DNA of 64,000 bases from Porphyromonas uenonis DSM 23387 = JCM 13868 (GTDB lineage Bacteria > Bacteroidota > Bacteroidia > Bacteroidales > Porphyromonadaceae). Location: positions 122,793-186,792 of the forward strand of contig NZ_KI535307.1 of the NCBI RefSeq assembly GCF_000482365.1, given 5' to 3'. Of this stretch, positions 1 to 7,590 are shown piece after piece; positions within the stretch are counted from its first letter, which is position 1, and each line of letters begins with the position of its first letter. Both the position numbers and the translations under genes were made by a program. A model generated the notes under the pieces. It worked only from the letters and a program-made list of their open reading frames with translations, did no database searches and was not told where the DNA came from.

Positions 1-2582
1 TGGAAGATAGTATAGATAGGATTATCCCGGTGGACATTGAGGACGAAATGAAGACCTCTTACATTGACTACTCAATGTCTGTCATCGTGTCTCGAGCACT
101 ACCCGATGTACGCGACGGTCTCAAGCCGGTGCATCGTCGTGTACTCTACTCGATGAATGAGAGTGGCAACACCTACAATAATCCTACCCGCAAGTGTGCA
201 CGTGCCGTCGGTGATATCATGGGTAAGTACCACCCCCACGGCGACAGCTCCGTATACAATACATTGGTACGTCTCGCGCAGGGATGGAACATGCGCTACC
301 CGCTCGTACAGGGGCAGGGTAACTTTGGTTCTATCGATGGGGACTCACCCGCTGCGATGCGTTACACCGAGTCAAGGCTGAATCAGTTTGCCCAGGAGAT
401 GCTCCGTGACATTGACATGGAGACGGTCGACTTTCAGGACAACTTCGACGGGGACTTCAAGGAGCCTACCGTGCTCCCCTGTCGTATCCCTAACCTCCTG
501 ATCAATGGTGCTGCCGGTATCGCTGTCGGTATGGCGACCAATATGGCTCCGCACAATCTAACGGAGACACTCAACGCCTGTATCGCTTACATCGAGGCTC
601 GTGGTGAGATTACGGTCGATGAATTGATGCAGTATGTCAAGGCTCCAGACTTCCCCACGGGTGGTGTCATCTACGGCTACGAGGGGGTCAAAGAAGCTTT
701 CCGCACGGGACGTGGACGTATCGTCATACGTGGCAAGGCAGACATAGAGGAGTACCACAACCATGAGCGCATTGTCATACGAGAGATACCCTACCAAGTG
801 CGCAAGAGCGATATGGTCGCTAAGATTGCTCAGCTGGTCAACGAGAAGAAGATCGACGGCATCAGTGACATCTCTGATGAGTCGAGCAATAAGGGTATCC
901 GCATTGTCATAGATATAAAGAAGGACGCCAACGCGGGTGTCGTCCTCAACTACCTATATAAGTACTCCGACCTGGAGAGCTACTTCAGTATCAATAACAT
1001 TGCGCTAGTCAATGGTCGTCCTCGTCAGCTCAACCTTAAGGACCTCATCGGTCACTTCGTCGATCACCGTCACGATGTGGTAACACGTCGCGCGCAGTAT
1101 GAGCTTCGCAAGGCACAGGAGCGTATCCATATATTGGAGGGCTTGATCATTGCGGTAGACCACATTGACGAGGTCATACGCATTATCCGCTCTAGTGAGG
1201 AGACTCGCGAGGCGATGAATCGACTGATGGAGGCTTTCAACCTCTCGGAGCTACAGGCTCGAGCCATCGTCGATATGCGTCTACGACAGCTCACGAAGCT
1301 TGATATTGACAAGTTGCAGCACGAGTACAATGAGCTCAAAGAGCGCATTGACTACTTGAACCTCTTCCTCAGCGACATCAATATGCGTATGGAGCTGATA
1401 CAGGAGGAGTGCCGTGAGATCATTGACAAGTATGGCGACGAGCGTCGCTCGGAGATTGTATACGCTTCGGAAGATCTGAATCCTGAGGACTTCTACGCCG
1501 ATGAGGATATGGTCATCACCATCTCTCACCTAGGATATATCAAGCGTACGCCACTCTCGGAGTTCCGCACGCAGACACGTGGCGGTGTCGGCGTCAAGGG
1601 AGCCGACAGTCGTGACGAAGACTTTGTCGAGTACATCTACTCAGCGACGATGCACGCTACGATGATGCTCTTTACCGCTACGGGACGTGTCTACTGGCTC
1701 AGAGTCTTTGAGATACCTGAGGGCTCCAAGAGCTCTAAGGGCAGACATATCCAGAACCTTCTAGACCTTGACGAGGAGAACCGCATCACAGCCTTCCTAC
1801 GTATTAAGAACTTAACGACCGATGTGGATTTTGTCAATACGCACTACCTCGTCTTCGCTACAGAGCAAGGCTTGATCAAGAAGACACTCCTAGCTCACTA
1901 CGCTAATCCTCGCAAGACAGGTGTCCGTGCGATCAACCTACGTGACGATGATCAGGTCGTTTCGGTGGCTCTATCGAATGGTAACTGCGAGATATTCCTT
2001 GCCAATCGCAATGGGCGCTGTGTTCGCTTCAACGAGCAGGAGGTACGTCCTATGGGGCGCACAGCGACAGGTGTCCGTGGCATCCGTCTCGATGACGACC
2101 CCAACGACAAGGTCGTCGGTATGGTAGTGCACCGCCTGAAGAACAGCGACGAGACCATCCTCGTCATCAGCGAGAAAGGCTATGGCAAGCGTTCGCTCAT
2201 CGACGACTACCGCATAACCAAGCGTGGCGCCAAGGGTGTCAAGACGATCAACGTGACCGATAAGACGGGTCAGCTCATCGACATACGTGCCGTAGAGAAC
2301 GATGACAACATCATGATCATCAACAAGAGTGGCGTCGCTATCCGTCTTTCTATGGATCAAGTACGTGTCATGGGACGTGCTACTCAGGGGGTCAAGATGA
2401 TTGACCTCAATAAACGTTCGGACGAAATCGCATCTATATGTAATGTAGTGGCCGAGGAAGAAGAGCCAGAGCTCGTAGACGAGGCTGACCTAGACGACCC
2501 CTCAGAGTTTGTTCCACAAGAGGAGGATCTCAATGACCTTGACAACTCCTCTGCACAAGATGAGGAGGACAGAGAGGATTAG
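1..2582 (+). CDS. gyrA: DNA gyrase subunit A (5' end cut by one base)
   Basis: GyrA cleaves and rejoins DNA in the A2B2 gyrase that introduces negative supercoils using ATP bound by GyrB. The breakage-reunion domain comes first, with the catalytic tyrosine in AAMRYTES. The six-bladed C-terminal domain follows, with a GyrA box of the form QTRGGVG, and the protein ends in a very acidic tail. Codons from base 3 read EDSIDRIIPVDIEDEMKTSY, so bases 1-2 (tg) are probably the end of an ATG whose A lies just outside; this gives about 860 aa. The GTG at 30 is an internal alternative. With the longer start, numbering falls on E. coli numbering: Tyr122, Ser83, and Asn at position 87 where E. coli has Asp. 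The TPR gene follows after 66 bases with no clear terminator. Confidence 0.97.
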   Translation, partial: EDSIDRIIPVDIEDEMKTSYIDYSMSVIVSRALPDVRDGLKPVHRRVLYSMNESGNTYNNPTRKCARAVGDIMGKYHPHGDSSVYNTLVRLAQGWNMRYPLVQGQGNFGSIDGDSPAAMRYTESRLNQFAQEMLRDIDMETVDFQDNFDGDFKEPTVLPCRIPNLLINGAAGIAVGMATNMAPHNLTETLNACIAYIEARGEITVDELMQYVKAPDFPTGGVIYGYEGVKEAFRTGRGRIVIRGKADIEEYHNHERIVIREIPYQVRKSDMVAKIAQLVNEKKIDGISDISDESSNKGIRIVIDIKKDANAGVVLNYLYKYSDLESYFSINNIALVNGRPRQLNLKDLIGHFVDHRHDVVTRRAQYELRKAQERIHILEGLIIAVDHIDEVIRIIRSSEETREAMNRLMEAFNLSELQARAIVDMRLRQLTKLDIDKLQHEYNELKERIDYLNLFLSDINMRMELIQEECREIIDKYGDERRSEIVYASEDLNPEDFYADEDMVITISHLGYIKRTPLSEFRTQTRGGVGVKGADSRDEDFVEYIYSATMHATMMLFTATGRVYWLRVFEIPEGSKSSKGRHIQNLLDLDEENRITAFLRIKNLTTDVDFVNTHYLVFATEQGLIKKTLLAHYANPRKTGVRAINLRDDDQVVSVALSNGNCEIFLANRNGRCVRFNEQEVRPMGRTATGVRGIRLDDDPNDKVVGMVVHRLKNSDETILVISEKGYGKRSLIDDYRITKRGAKGVKTINVTDKTGQLIDIRAVENDDNIMIINKSGVAIRLSMDQVRVMGRATQGVKMIDLNKRSDEIASICNVVAEEEEPELVDEADLDDPSEFVPQEEDLNDLDNSSAQDEEDRED

Positions 2583-2648
2583 TCTCAAGCCGTAAGCCAT
2601 CTATATTAGAGAGAGTAAGACAAATAACTAGTAACACCGATTTAGAAT

Positions 2649-3851
2649 ATGAAGACAACACGCAAAGTAACCCTAGTGCTACTCGTGCTAATGAGTGCAC
2701 TGACACTCGGATTCGCACAGACCTCAAACGTTAGAGGGGCTGACCGTCTATCCGATGCTAGCAAGCCAGACTATCCTGGCGCTCGCGCTCTAATCCAGCA
2801 AGCTCTTGAGAATCCTGAGACCAAGGACGACGCCAAGACCTGGTACACAGCTGGACTCATCGAGGAGCGTGCCTTCACAGGCGAAAACCAGAAGAGCCTC
2901 AAAAACGAGCAACAAGACCTGCCTAGTATGTACAAAGCTCTCCTGGCTATGCACGAGTACTACAAGAAGACCTACGAGGTCGATCACCAGCCCAACGATA
3001 AGGGCAAGGTACGTCCTAAGTTTGAGAAGAAGATTGCTAACGCATACAAGGACAACATCCTCTACTACATCAATGCGGGAGGATACTACATGGAGCAGAA
3101 GGACTTCAAGAGCGCACTCCAGGCATTCCAGTCATTCAGAGAGATCAAGCGCTCTCCCCTATTCGAGGGTGATAAGTTCGCTCAGACAGACTCTAACTCG
3201 CTAATGGTTGACTTCTTTGCCATCATCACCGCTTACCAGGCTGGCGACAAGAAGCTAGCTATCCAGTACGGTGAGGAGCTCAAGAACACGGGCTACCGTC
3301 AGAACGAGGTCTACCAGATCCTCGCCCAGACCTACATCGAGGAGGGCGACACAACCAACTACATCACGACGATGCGCGAGGGTCTCAAGCTCTTCCCCAA
3401 GGAGGCGTACTACTCCGTCAACCTGATCAACACCTACATCGTACAGAACAAGTATGACGAGGCGCGCACCTTCCTCAAGCAAGCTATCGAGCTCAATCCT
3501 GAGAACCCCCAGCTCTATGACGTGATGGGCAAGCTCTACGAGGAGAGCGATGAGCAAGAGGCGCTCAAGTGGTTTAACAAAGCTATCGAGATAGACCCCA
3601 ACTACGTCGAGTCTCTCTGCAACATCGGTCGTATCTACTACAACGAGGCTGTAGAGCTCTCTGACAAGGAGGAGGGCGGTGCAACAGCTGCTCAGCAGAA
3701 GCGCATCGCACTACTCAAGAAGGCGCTTCCTTACCTCGAGAAGGCTTACAGCATCAATCCTGATGCGTCTTACTACCTACTCGGTAATATCTACTACGCA
3801 CTGGGCGACAACGCTAAGTACGAGAAGATCCAAGCTGCTCACGGCAACTAA
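2649..3851 (+). CDS. Secreted tetratricopeptide repeat protein (TprA-like)
   Basis: The 400-aa protein has a signal peptide (about residues 1-23, hydrophobic core VLLVLMSALTLGFA) and then helical TPR units. The clearest run from about residue 210 to 385 and contain phrases such as AIELNPENPQLYDVMGKLYE and AIEIDPNYVESLCNIGRIYY. TPRs are protein-binding scaffolds, so a periplasmic or envelope adaptor role is likely; no enzyme motif is present. A TPR protein behind gyrA is, as I recall, also seen in P. gingivalis (TprA), which supports orthology but is not proven here. It is probably co-transcribed with gyrA and ends at a strong terminator. Confidence 0.85.
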   Translation: MKTTRKVTLVLLVLMSALTLGFAQTSNVRGADRLSDASKPDYPGARALIQQALENPETKDDAKTWYTAGLIEERAFTGENQKSLKNEQQDLPSMYKALLAMHEYYKKTYEVDHQPNDKGKVRPKFEKKIANAYKDNILYYINAGGYYMEQKDFKSALQAFQSFREIKRSPLFEGDKFAQTDSNSLMVDFFAIITAYQAGDKKLAIQYGEELKNTGYRQNEVYQILAQTYIEEGDTTNYITTMREGLKLFPKEAYYSVNLINTYIVQNKYDEARTFLKQAIELNPENPQLYDVMGKLYEESDEQEALKWFNKAIEIDPNYVESLCNIGRIYYNEAVELSDKEEGGATAAQQKRIALLKKALPYLEKAYSINPDASYYLLGNIYYALGDNAKYEKIQAAHGN

Positions 3852-3895
3852 TCGCTAGTATGCGCTAGCGCTCTAGCTAGTCTGACAACAATATA

Positions 3896-3932
3896 GGAGA
3901 CAGATCCACACTGCGGGGTCTGTCTCCTTTTT
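3896..3932 (+). terminator. Rho-independent terminator after the TPR gene
   Basis: GGAGACAGATCC pairs with GGGTCTGTCTCC (12 pairs, one G-U) around a short loop and is followed by TTTTTG. It lies 45 bases after the TPR stop codon and closes the gyrA-TPR unit. Confidence 0.9.
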
Positions 3933-4008
3933 GTTTGCTCTCTGTAAAGGTAAAGACAACGACAGATGCTCTCGGGGCTTGCTCATATCATACTGTATTA
4001 GTTGCACA

Positions 4009-4108
4009 TACGAGTTCCAAAAATGATTCCCCTCTTGGAACTTTTTAGTTCCAATTCAGGAACTTTTTAGTTCCAGCGGAGGAACTTTTCGGTTCCAACG
4101 GAGGAACC
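4009..4108 (+). repeat. Array A: 22-bp periodic gapped inverted repeats (GTTCC/GGAAC arms)
   Basis: After a lead-in TACGAGTTCC, units of the form xTTCC-N6-GGAAC start at 4026, 4048, 4070 and 4092, exactly 22 bases apart. They are separated by six-base spacers (TTTTTA or TTTTCG). The inner six bases vary (CCTCTT, AATTCA, AGCGGA, AACGGA) while the arms are constant. It fills the spacer between the terminator and the Plug promoter. No ORF is supported. Confidence 0.85.
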
Positions 4109-4154
4109 GTTTGTTGAAACAATAGATAAGTAGTTACTGTACGGTGGTGGACTC

Positions 4155-4185
4155 TTGGTCATTCCATCAAAGAGCAGTAACTTTG
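4155..4185 (+). promoter_or_regulatory. Candidate promoter of the Plug-GH3 unit
   Basis: TTG at 4155-4157, a 20-base gap and TAACTTTG at 4178-4185 match the Bacteroidota housekeeping promoter (TTG/TTTG-N19-21-TAnnTTTG). The -7 box ends only five bases before the ATG at 4191, so the transcript would have almost no leader. Confidence 0.6.
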
Positions 4186-4190
4186 GGACG

Positions 4191-5462
4191 ATGAATAAGC
4201 TATGGACGCTTTGCTGGCTCCTCCTAGCCCTTGCCGGCTCACTCTCAGGAGGAGAGATATTCCCGCATCACATCTACACGACAGAGGTACAGACTCTACA
4301 GTGTCAGGTGTGGCGTGACGGGGAGCCGATCGCTATACCTTACCCGATCGCTCGCTTGGCTAGTAGCGATGAGGAGATCGTGGTGAGCTTTGACCTCACA
4401 GACCCTGTCCCGCATCGCATCCACTACCAGCTGGAGCTGTGCGATGCTGACTGGCAGGTCAATGACCGTATGGCGCTTAGCGAATACCTCGACGGCTGGA
4501 TCGGAGCGCGCTGGCAGACGGACGAAAGCACCCCCTCCGAAGCCACGAGCATCGCTTACCGTCACTACGAGCTACGCCTCGGAGGAGCCTCCGTACTACA
4601 GCCGCTCCTCTCGGGCAATTACCGCCTCACCGCTTGGTGCGAAGAGTTGCAAGAGGAGCCTATCTTCGTCACCAGCTTTGCGCTTTATGAGCCTCTCGCC
4701 GAGGTCGCTCAGCAGGTGGTGCCGACGACCCCTCAGGGCAACTACTCCCGCTTTCAGCAGGTGGAGCTAGAGCTAACCTTTTCCCCCACACTGGCCAGCG
4801 ACCCGCTCACGGAGCTACTCGTGACTGTCGGCCAAAACGGCTCCTCCACCCGCTACCAGCAACTCACTAGCCCCACTTCCCTCGCTCCTGGACGTCTCAC
4901 CTTCAGGGGTCATGACGGAGCCACCTTTGCAGCGGGCAATGAGTGGCGCGCTTACGAGATCTTGTCTCCCTATCAGGCGAATATGGGCGTAGAGCACCTG
5001 AATAGTCAGGAGACACCCCCCGAGGCTTACCTTTATCTAGACCGCCCAACGAATGGTAGCTACATCACAGTATCCGATGCCAATGGGTATCGCAAAGTGC
5101 GCCAGACAGACTACGACTCGTACTACGACGAGACTATGACAGACTACTACCTCGTCACCTGGCGACTAGCTCTGGAGGACCCGCTCAGGTACGGTACCCC
5201 GTTCATCGAGGGAGCAGCCTTCGATGCACTGCCTAAGGAGCAGCGCACGCTGCGCTACAACCGTGAGACAGGGCACTTTGAGCTGTCGCTCCTCGTCAAG
5301 GGAGGCTACGTCAGCTACCGATATAGCACCTCACCATCGCCCACTCCCCTAGCCAGCAACGCTATCGAGGGCGACTACTATCAGACAGAGAATCAATACA
5401 CCACACTCGTCTACCTCTCCTCTCCCATGCTACGCTATCAGAGACTGGTAGCCGTAAAGTAA
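4191..5462 (+). CDS. Type IX secretion system Plug protein (DUF5103 family)
   Basis: The 423-aa protein has a signal peptide (MNKLWTLCWLLLALAGSLSG) and the DUF5103 pattern: an N-terminal beta domain with IYTTEVQTLQCQ, then HYQLELCDADWQVND and a YLDGW motif near residue 100, a middle domain starting near PTTPQGNYSRFQQVELELTF, and a C-terminal part with TLVYLSSPMLRYQRLVA. In the Flavobacterium SprA complex, Plug closes the periplasmic side of the giant SprA channel when PorV is absent. I chose ATG 4191, not the upstream TTG at 4155, because only this start gives a clean signal peptide and because 4155-4185 looks like a promoter. The GH3 gene follows after 17 bases. Confidence 0.82.
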   Translation: MNKLWTLCWLLLALAGSLSGGEIFPHHIYTTEVQTLQCQVWRDGEPIAIPYPIARLASSDEEIVVSFDLTDPVPHRIHYQLELCDADWQVNDRMALSEYLDGWIGARWQTDESTPSEATSIAYRHYELRLGGASVLQPLLSGNYRLTAWCEELQEEPIFVTSFALYEPLAEVAQQVVPTTPQGNYSRFQQVELELTFSPTLASDPLTELLVTVGQNGSSTRYQQLTSPTSLAPGRLTFRGHDGATFAAGNEWRAYEILSPYQANMGVEHLNSQETPPEAYLYLDRPTNGSYITVSDANGYRKVRQTDYDSYYDETMTDYYLVTWRLALEDPLRYGTPFIEGAAFDALPKEQRTLRYNRETGHFELSLLVKGGYVSYRYSTSPSPTPLASNAIEGDYYQTENQYTTLVYLSSPMLRYQRLVAVK

Positions 5463-5479
5463 CTTCCAGATGTAATACT

Positions 5480-6991
5480 ATGGACAGAAAGACCGCAACC
5501 ATCTATCGCCTCATGTACCTCCGGCTCAAAAGCATCGAGCGGTACGCCAAGCAGAGCGAAGCTATCCAAACGCGTCAGTTCAAGCGCATCATGCGTGTAC
5601 TACGTGGCACCGCCTACGAGCAGTCCCTCACGAGCGAGCCTATACGCTCCTACAGCGACTACCAACGCATCGTCCCGATCGTCGAGTACGAGGAGCTGCG
5701 CCCCTGGGTAGAGCGTATGCTGCAGGGAGAGCGCAATCAGCTCATCAAGGGTAGCTGTCGCTGGTTCGCCACATCCAGTGGCACCTCAGGAGGACGCAGC
5801 AAGTACCTTCCCGTGCCAGGGTTGCATCTGCAGAGTTGCCACTATCAGGGTGCCAAAGATGCGCTCTGGCTTTATCTAGATACACGACCCGACAGTGAAT
5901 TCTTTGCACACAAGAGCTTAGTCATCGGGGGGAGCCACAAGCCGACCGCTTTTGCCGCAGGCACCCACACGGGCGACCTCTCCGCCATATTGGTGGAAAA
6001 CATGCCCACCCTAGGACAGATGTACCGCGTCCCCTCGAAGCAGACCCTCCTCATGAGCGAATGGACCGCCAAGATGCAACAGATCGTCCGAGAGGTAGCG
6101 ACAGCAGATGTGGGCAGTCTCTCGGGCGTGCCGAGCTGGATGCTCGAGACCATCATGGCGATCCTAGCGTATACGGGACGGAAGAACCTCTCAGAGGTGT
6201 GGCCTCACCTCGAAGTCTTCTTTCACGGAGGCATCAGCTTCGATCCGTACCGTGAGCGCTACCGTCAGATCATCCCGTCCGAGCGGATGCAGTACCGTGA
6301 GACCTACAATGCGAGCGAGGGCTTCTTTGGCGTTCAGGACGACCCCACCTCTAGCTCTATGCTCCTGATGCAGGACTACGGAATTCTCTACGAGTTCATC
6401 CCGATGTCTCAGTTTGACGCACCCGACCGTCAGGCTATACCGCTAGCCGACGTACAGAAAGGGGTCAACTATGCGCTCGTCATCTCCACCCTCGGAGGGC
6501 TTTACCGCTACATCATCGGCGACACGGTCATGTTCACCGAATTGCACCCCTACAAGTTCATCATCACGGGACGTACGCAGAGCTTTATCAATGCCTTCGG
6601 CGAGGAGCTGATGGTCCACAACACGACCACAGCCGTCTCGCGCGTCTCCCAAGAGATGGGCGTCACGGTGCTAGACTACACGGTGGCACCGCGCTTCTGC
6701 CTAGACACGGCGAATGGCTATCACGAGTGGATCGTAGAGTTTGAGACACCGCCAGCCGATCCGGAGCACTTCATCGAGCGCATCGACCAAGAGCTCCGCA
6801 CGCTCAATAGCGACTATGAGGCAAAGCGCTATGCCAATATGGCACTCCTAATGCCCCGTCTGGTGGTTGCTCGGCGAGGGCTCTTCAACGACTGGCTCGA
6901 GGAGCAGGGCAAGCTCGGCGGGCAGCACAAGATACCCCGCCTACGGAGCAACGCCGAGCTCAACGACCGTCTCATCGAGCTCAACAAATAG
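5480..6991 (+). CDS. GH3 family acyl-adenylate/amido synthetase-like protein
   Basis: The 503-aa protein has the GH3 fold of the firefly luciferase superfamily. The ATP-binding motif SSGTSGGRSKYLP lies at about residues 99-111, the YRETYNASEG motif near 270-280, and GGLYRYIIGD near 335-345. Plant GH3 enzymes activate carboxylates with ATP and join them to amino acids. Bacterial members are common in Bacteroidota, but their substrates are unknown, so I name no reaction. There is no signal peptide, so it is probably cytosolic. It is likely co-transcribed with the Plug gene. Confidence 0.85.
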   Translation: MDRKTATIYRLMYLRLKSIERYAKQSEAIQTRQFKRIMRVLRGTAYEQSLTSEPIRSYSDYQRIVPIVEYEELRPWVERMLQGERNQLIKGSCRWFATSSGTSGGRSKYLPVPGLHLQSCHYQGAKDALWLYLDTRPDSEFFAHKSLVIGGSHKPTAFAAGTHTGDLSAILVENMPTLGQMYRVPSKQTLLMSEWTAKMQQIVREVATADVGSLSGVPSWMLETIMAILAYTGRKNLSEVWPHLEVFFHGGISFDPYRERYRQIIPSERMQYRETYNASEGFFGVQDDPTSSSMLLMQDYGILYEFIPMSQFDAPDRQAIPLADVQKGVNYALVISTLGGLYRYIIGDTVMFTELHPYKFIITGRTQSFINAFGEELMVHNTTTAVSRVSQEMGVTVLDYTVAPRFCLDTANGYHEWIVEFETPPADPEHFIERIDQELRTLNSDYEAKRYANMALLMPRLVVARRGLFNDWLEEQGKLGGQHKIPRLRSNAELNDRLIELNK

Positions 6992-7012
6992 CCATAACAT
7001 CAGTCAGATAGA

Positions 7013-7044
7013 AGGAGTTTCCCCTGCGGGGAGCTCCTTTTTTT
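7013..7044 (+). terminator. Terminator after the GH3 gene
   Basis: GGAG-TTT-CCCC pairs with GGGG-AG-CTCC across a TGC loop, with a small internal loop, and is followed by seven T residues. It lies 21 bases after the GH3 stop. Confidence 0.85.
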
Positions 7045-7060
7045 CTATGGGGCAGTGCCC

Positions 7061-7190
7061 CTTCCCCTAGAGGAAAGGGAACTTTCCAACGGTGGAAAAG
7101 AAAGTTTCCAAGAGAGGAAAACTAACTTTCCAAGCTTGGAAATTTTATTTTCCAAAGCTGGAACTGTTTTGGAAAGTTGACGTTTCGTAT
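7061..7190 (-). repeat. Array B: 22-bp periodic inverted repeats with TTTCC/GGAAA arms
   Basis: Units TTTCC-N6-GGAAA begin at 7083, 7105 and 7127, and the next, at 7149, closes with GGAAC. The 22-base period is the same as in array A, but the outer arm base is changed to T/A. The minus strand starts with a TACGAAACGTC lead-in comparable to the TACGAGTTCC of the other arrays. It lies between convergent genes. Open frames that cross it are composition artefacts. Confidence 0.8.
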
Positions 7191-7226
7191 GGGAGCTACC
7201 ACCCCGCTCCTCCACAAATACGTAGA

Positions 7227-7260
7227 AAGCGTCAGCCCCGCTCGTGCGAGACTGACGCTT
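7227..7260 (-). terminator. Hairpin after the efflux operon
   Basis: AAGCGTCAG and CTGACGCTT form a perfect 9-bp stem with a 16-base loop, 24 bases downstream of the PII-like stop on the minus strand. The T-run after it (TTTCT) is weak, so it is a probable rather than certain terminator. Confidence 0.55.
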
Positions 7261-7284
7261 CTTACTGTGCTAGTGGCGTATTCG

Positions 7285-7587
7285 TTAGATCTTGTTGATG
7301 ACCTCCCAGGCGAAGGCTCGCAGACCTTGCTTAGGATTGTCTAGATCGATCTGATGAAGTGCCGAGAGGATTCGCTCGGCTCGCTCAGCGTCCGTGATAA
7401 CCATCATAGCGCCATTGGTCGTCGGCCAAGCGTGGCTCCCGAGATGCGGTTCGCCCGTTGCGGAGCCACGTCCGTAGACTTCGCTCCACTCGGTATAGCC
7501 CTTGGCATTGTGCTGCTCGAGGGTACGCAGGACGAACCCATGCAGGGCGATGTTGTAGACGATGAAGAGTGCCGTTTGTCTATTCAT
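7285..7587 (-). CDS. Small PII-like protein at the end of the RND efflux operon
   Basis: The 100-aa protein begins MNRQTALFIVYNIALHGFVLRTLEQH and contains GYTEWSEVYGRGSATGEPHLGSHAWPTTNGAMMVI and AFAWEV. The beta-alpha-beta layout and the turn before the second half resemble the PII/DUF3240 type of ferredoxin-like proteins, some of which sit beside heavy-metal RND pumps in proteobacteria. It lacks the classical GlnB uridylylation loop. The His, Glu and Trp residues between about 33 and 55 could bind a metal or ligand. It starts three bases after the pump gene, so it is co-transcribed and probably senses something for the pump. The family assignment is by pattern only. Confidence 0.5.
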   Translation of the reverse strand: MNRQTALFIVYNIALHGFVLRTLEQHNAKGYTEWSEVYGRGSATGEPHLGSHAWPTTNGAMMVITDAERAERILSALHQIDLDNPKQGLRAFAWEVINKI

Positions 7588-7590
7588 AGC

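Noticed and set aside
4009..4108. CRISPR array
   Set aside because: Periodic units tempted this call, but the repeat is only 22 bp overall with 6-bp gaps, there are no long unique spacers, and no cas genes are present.
7092..7298. Plus-strand open frame starting MEKKVSKRGKLTFQAWKFYF
   Set aside because: It is the translation of array B and continues into the hairpin and the end of the PII-like gene; the apparent Lys/Phe pattern comes from the 22-bp repeat.
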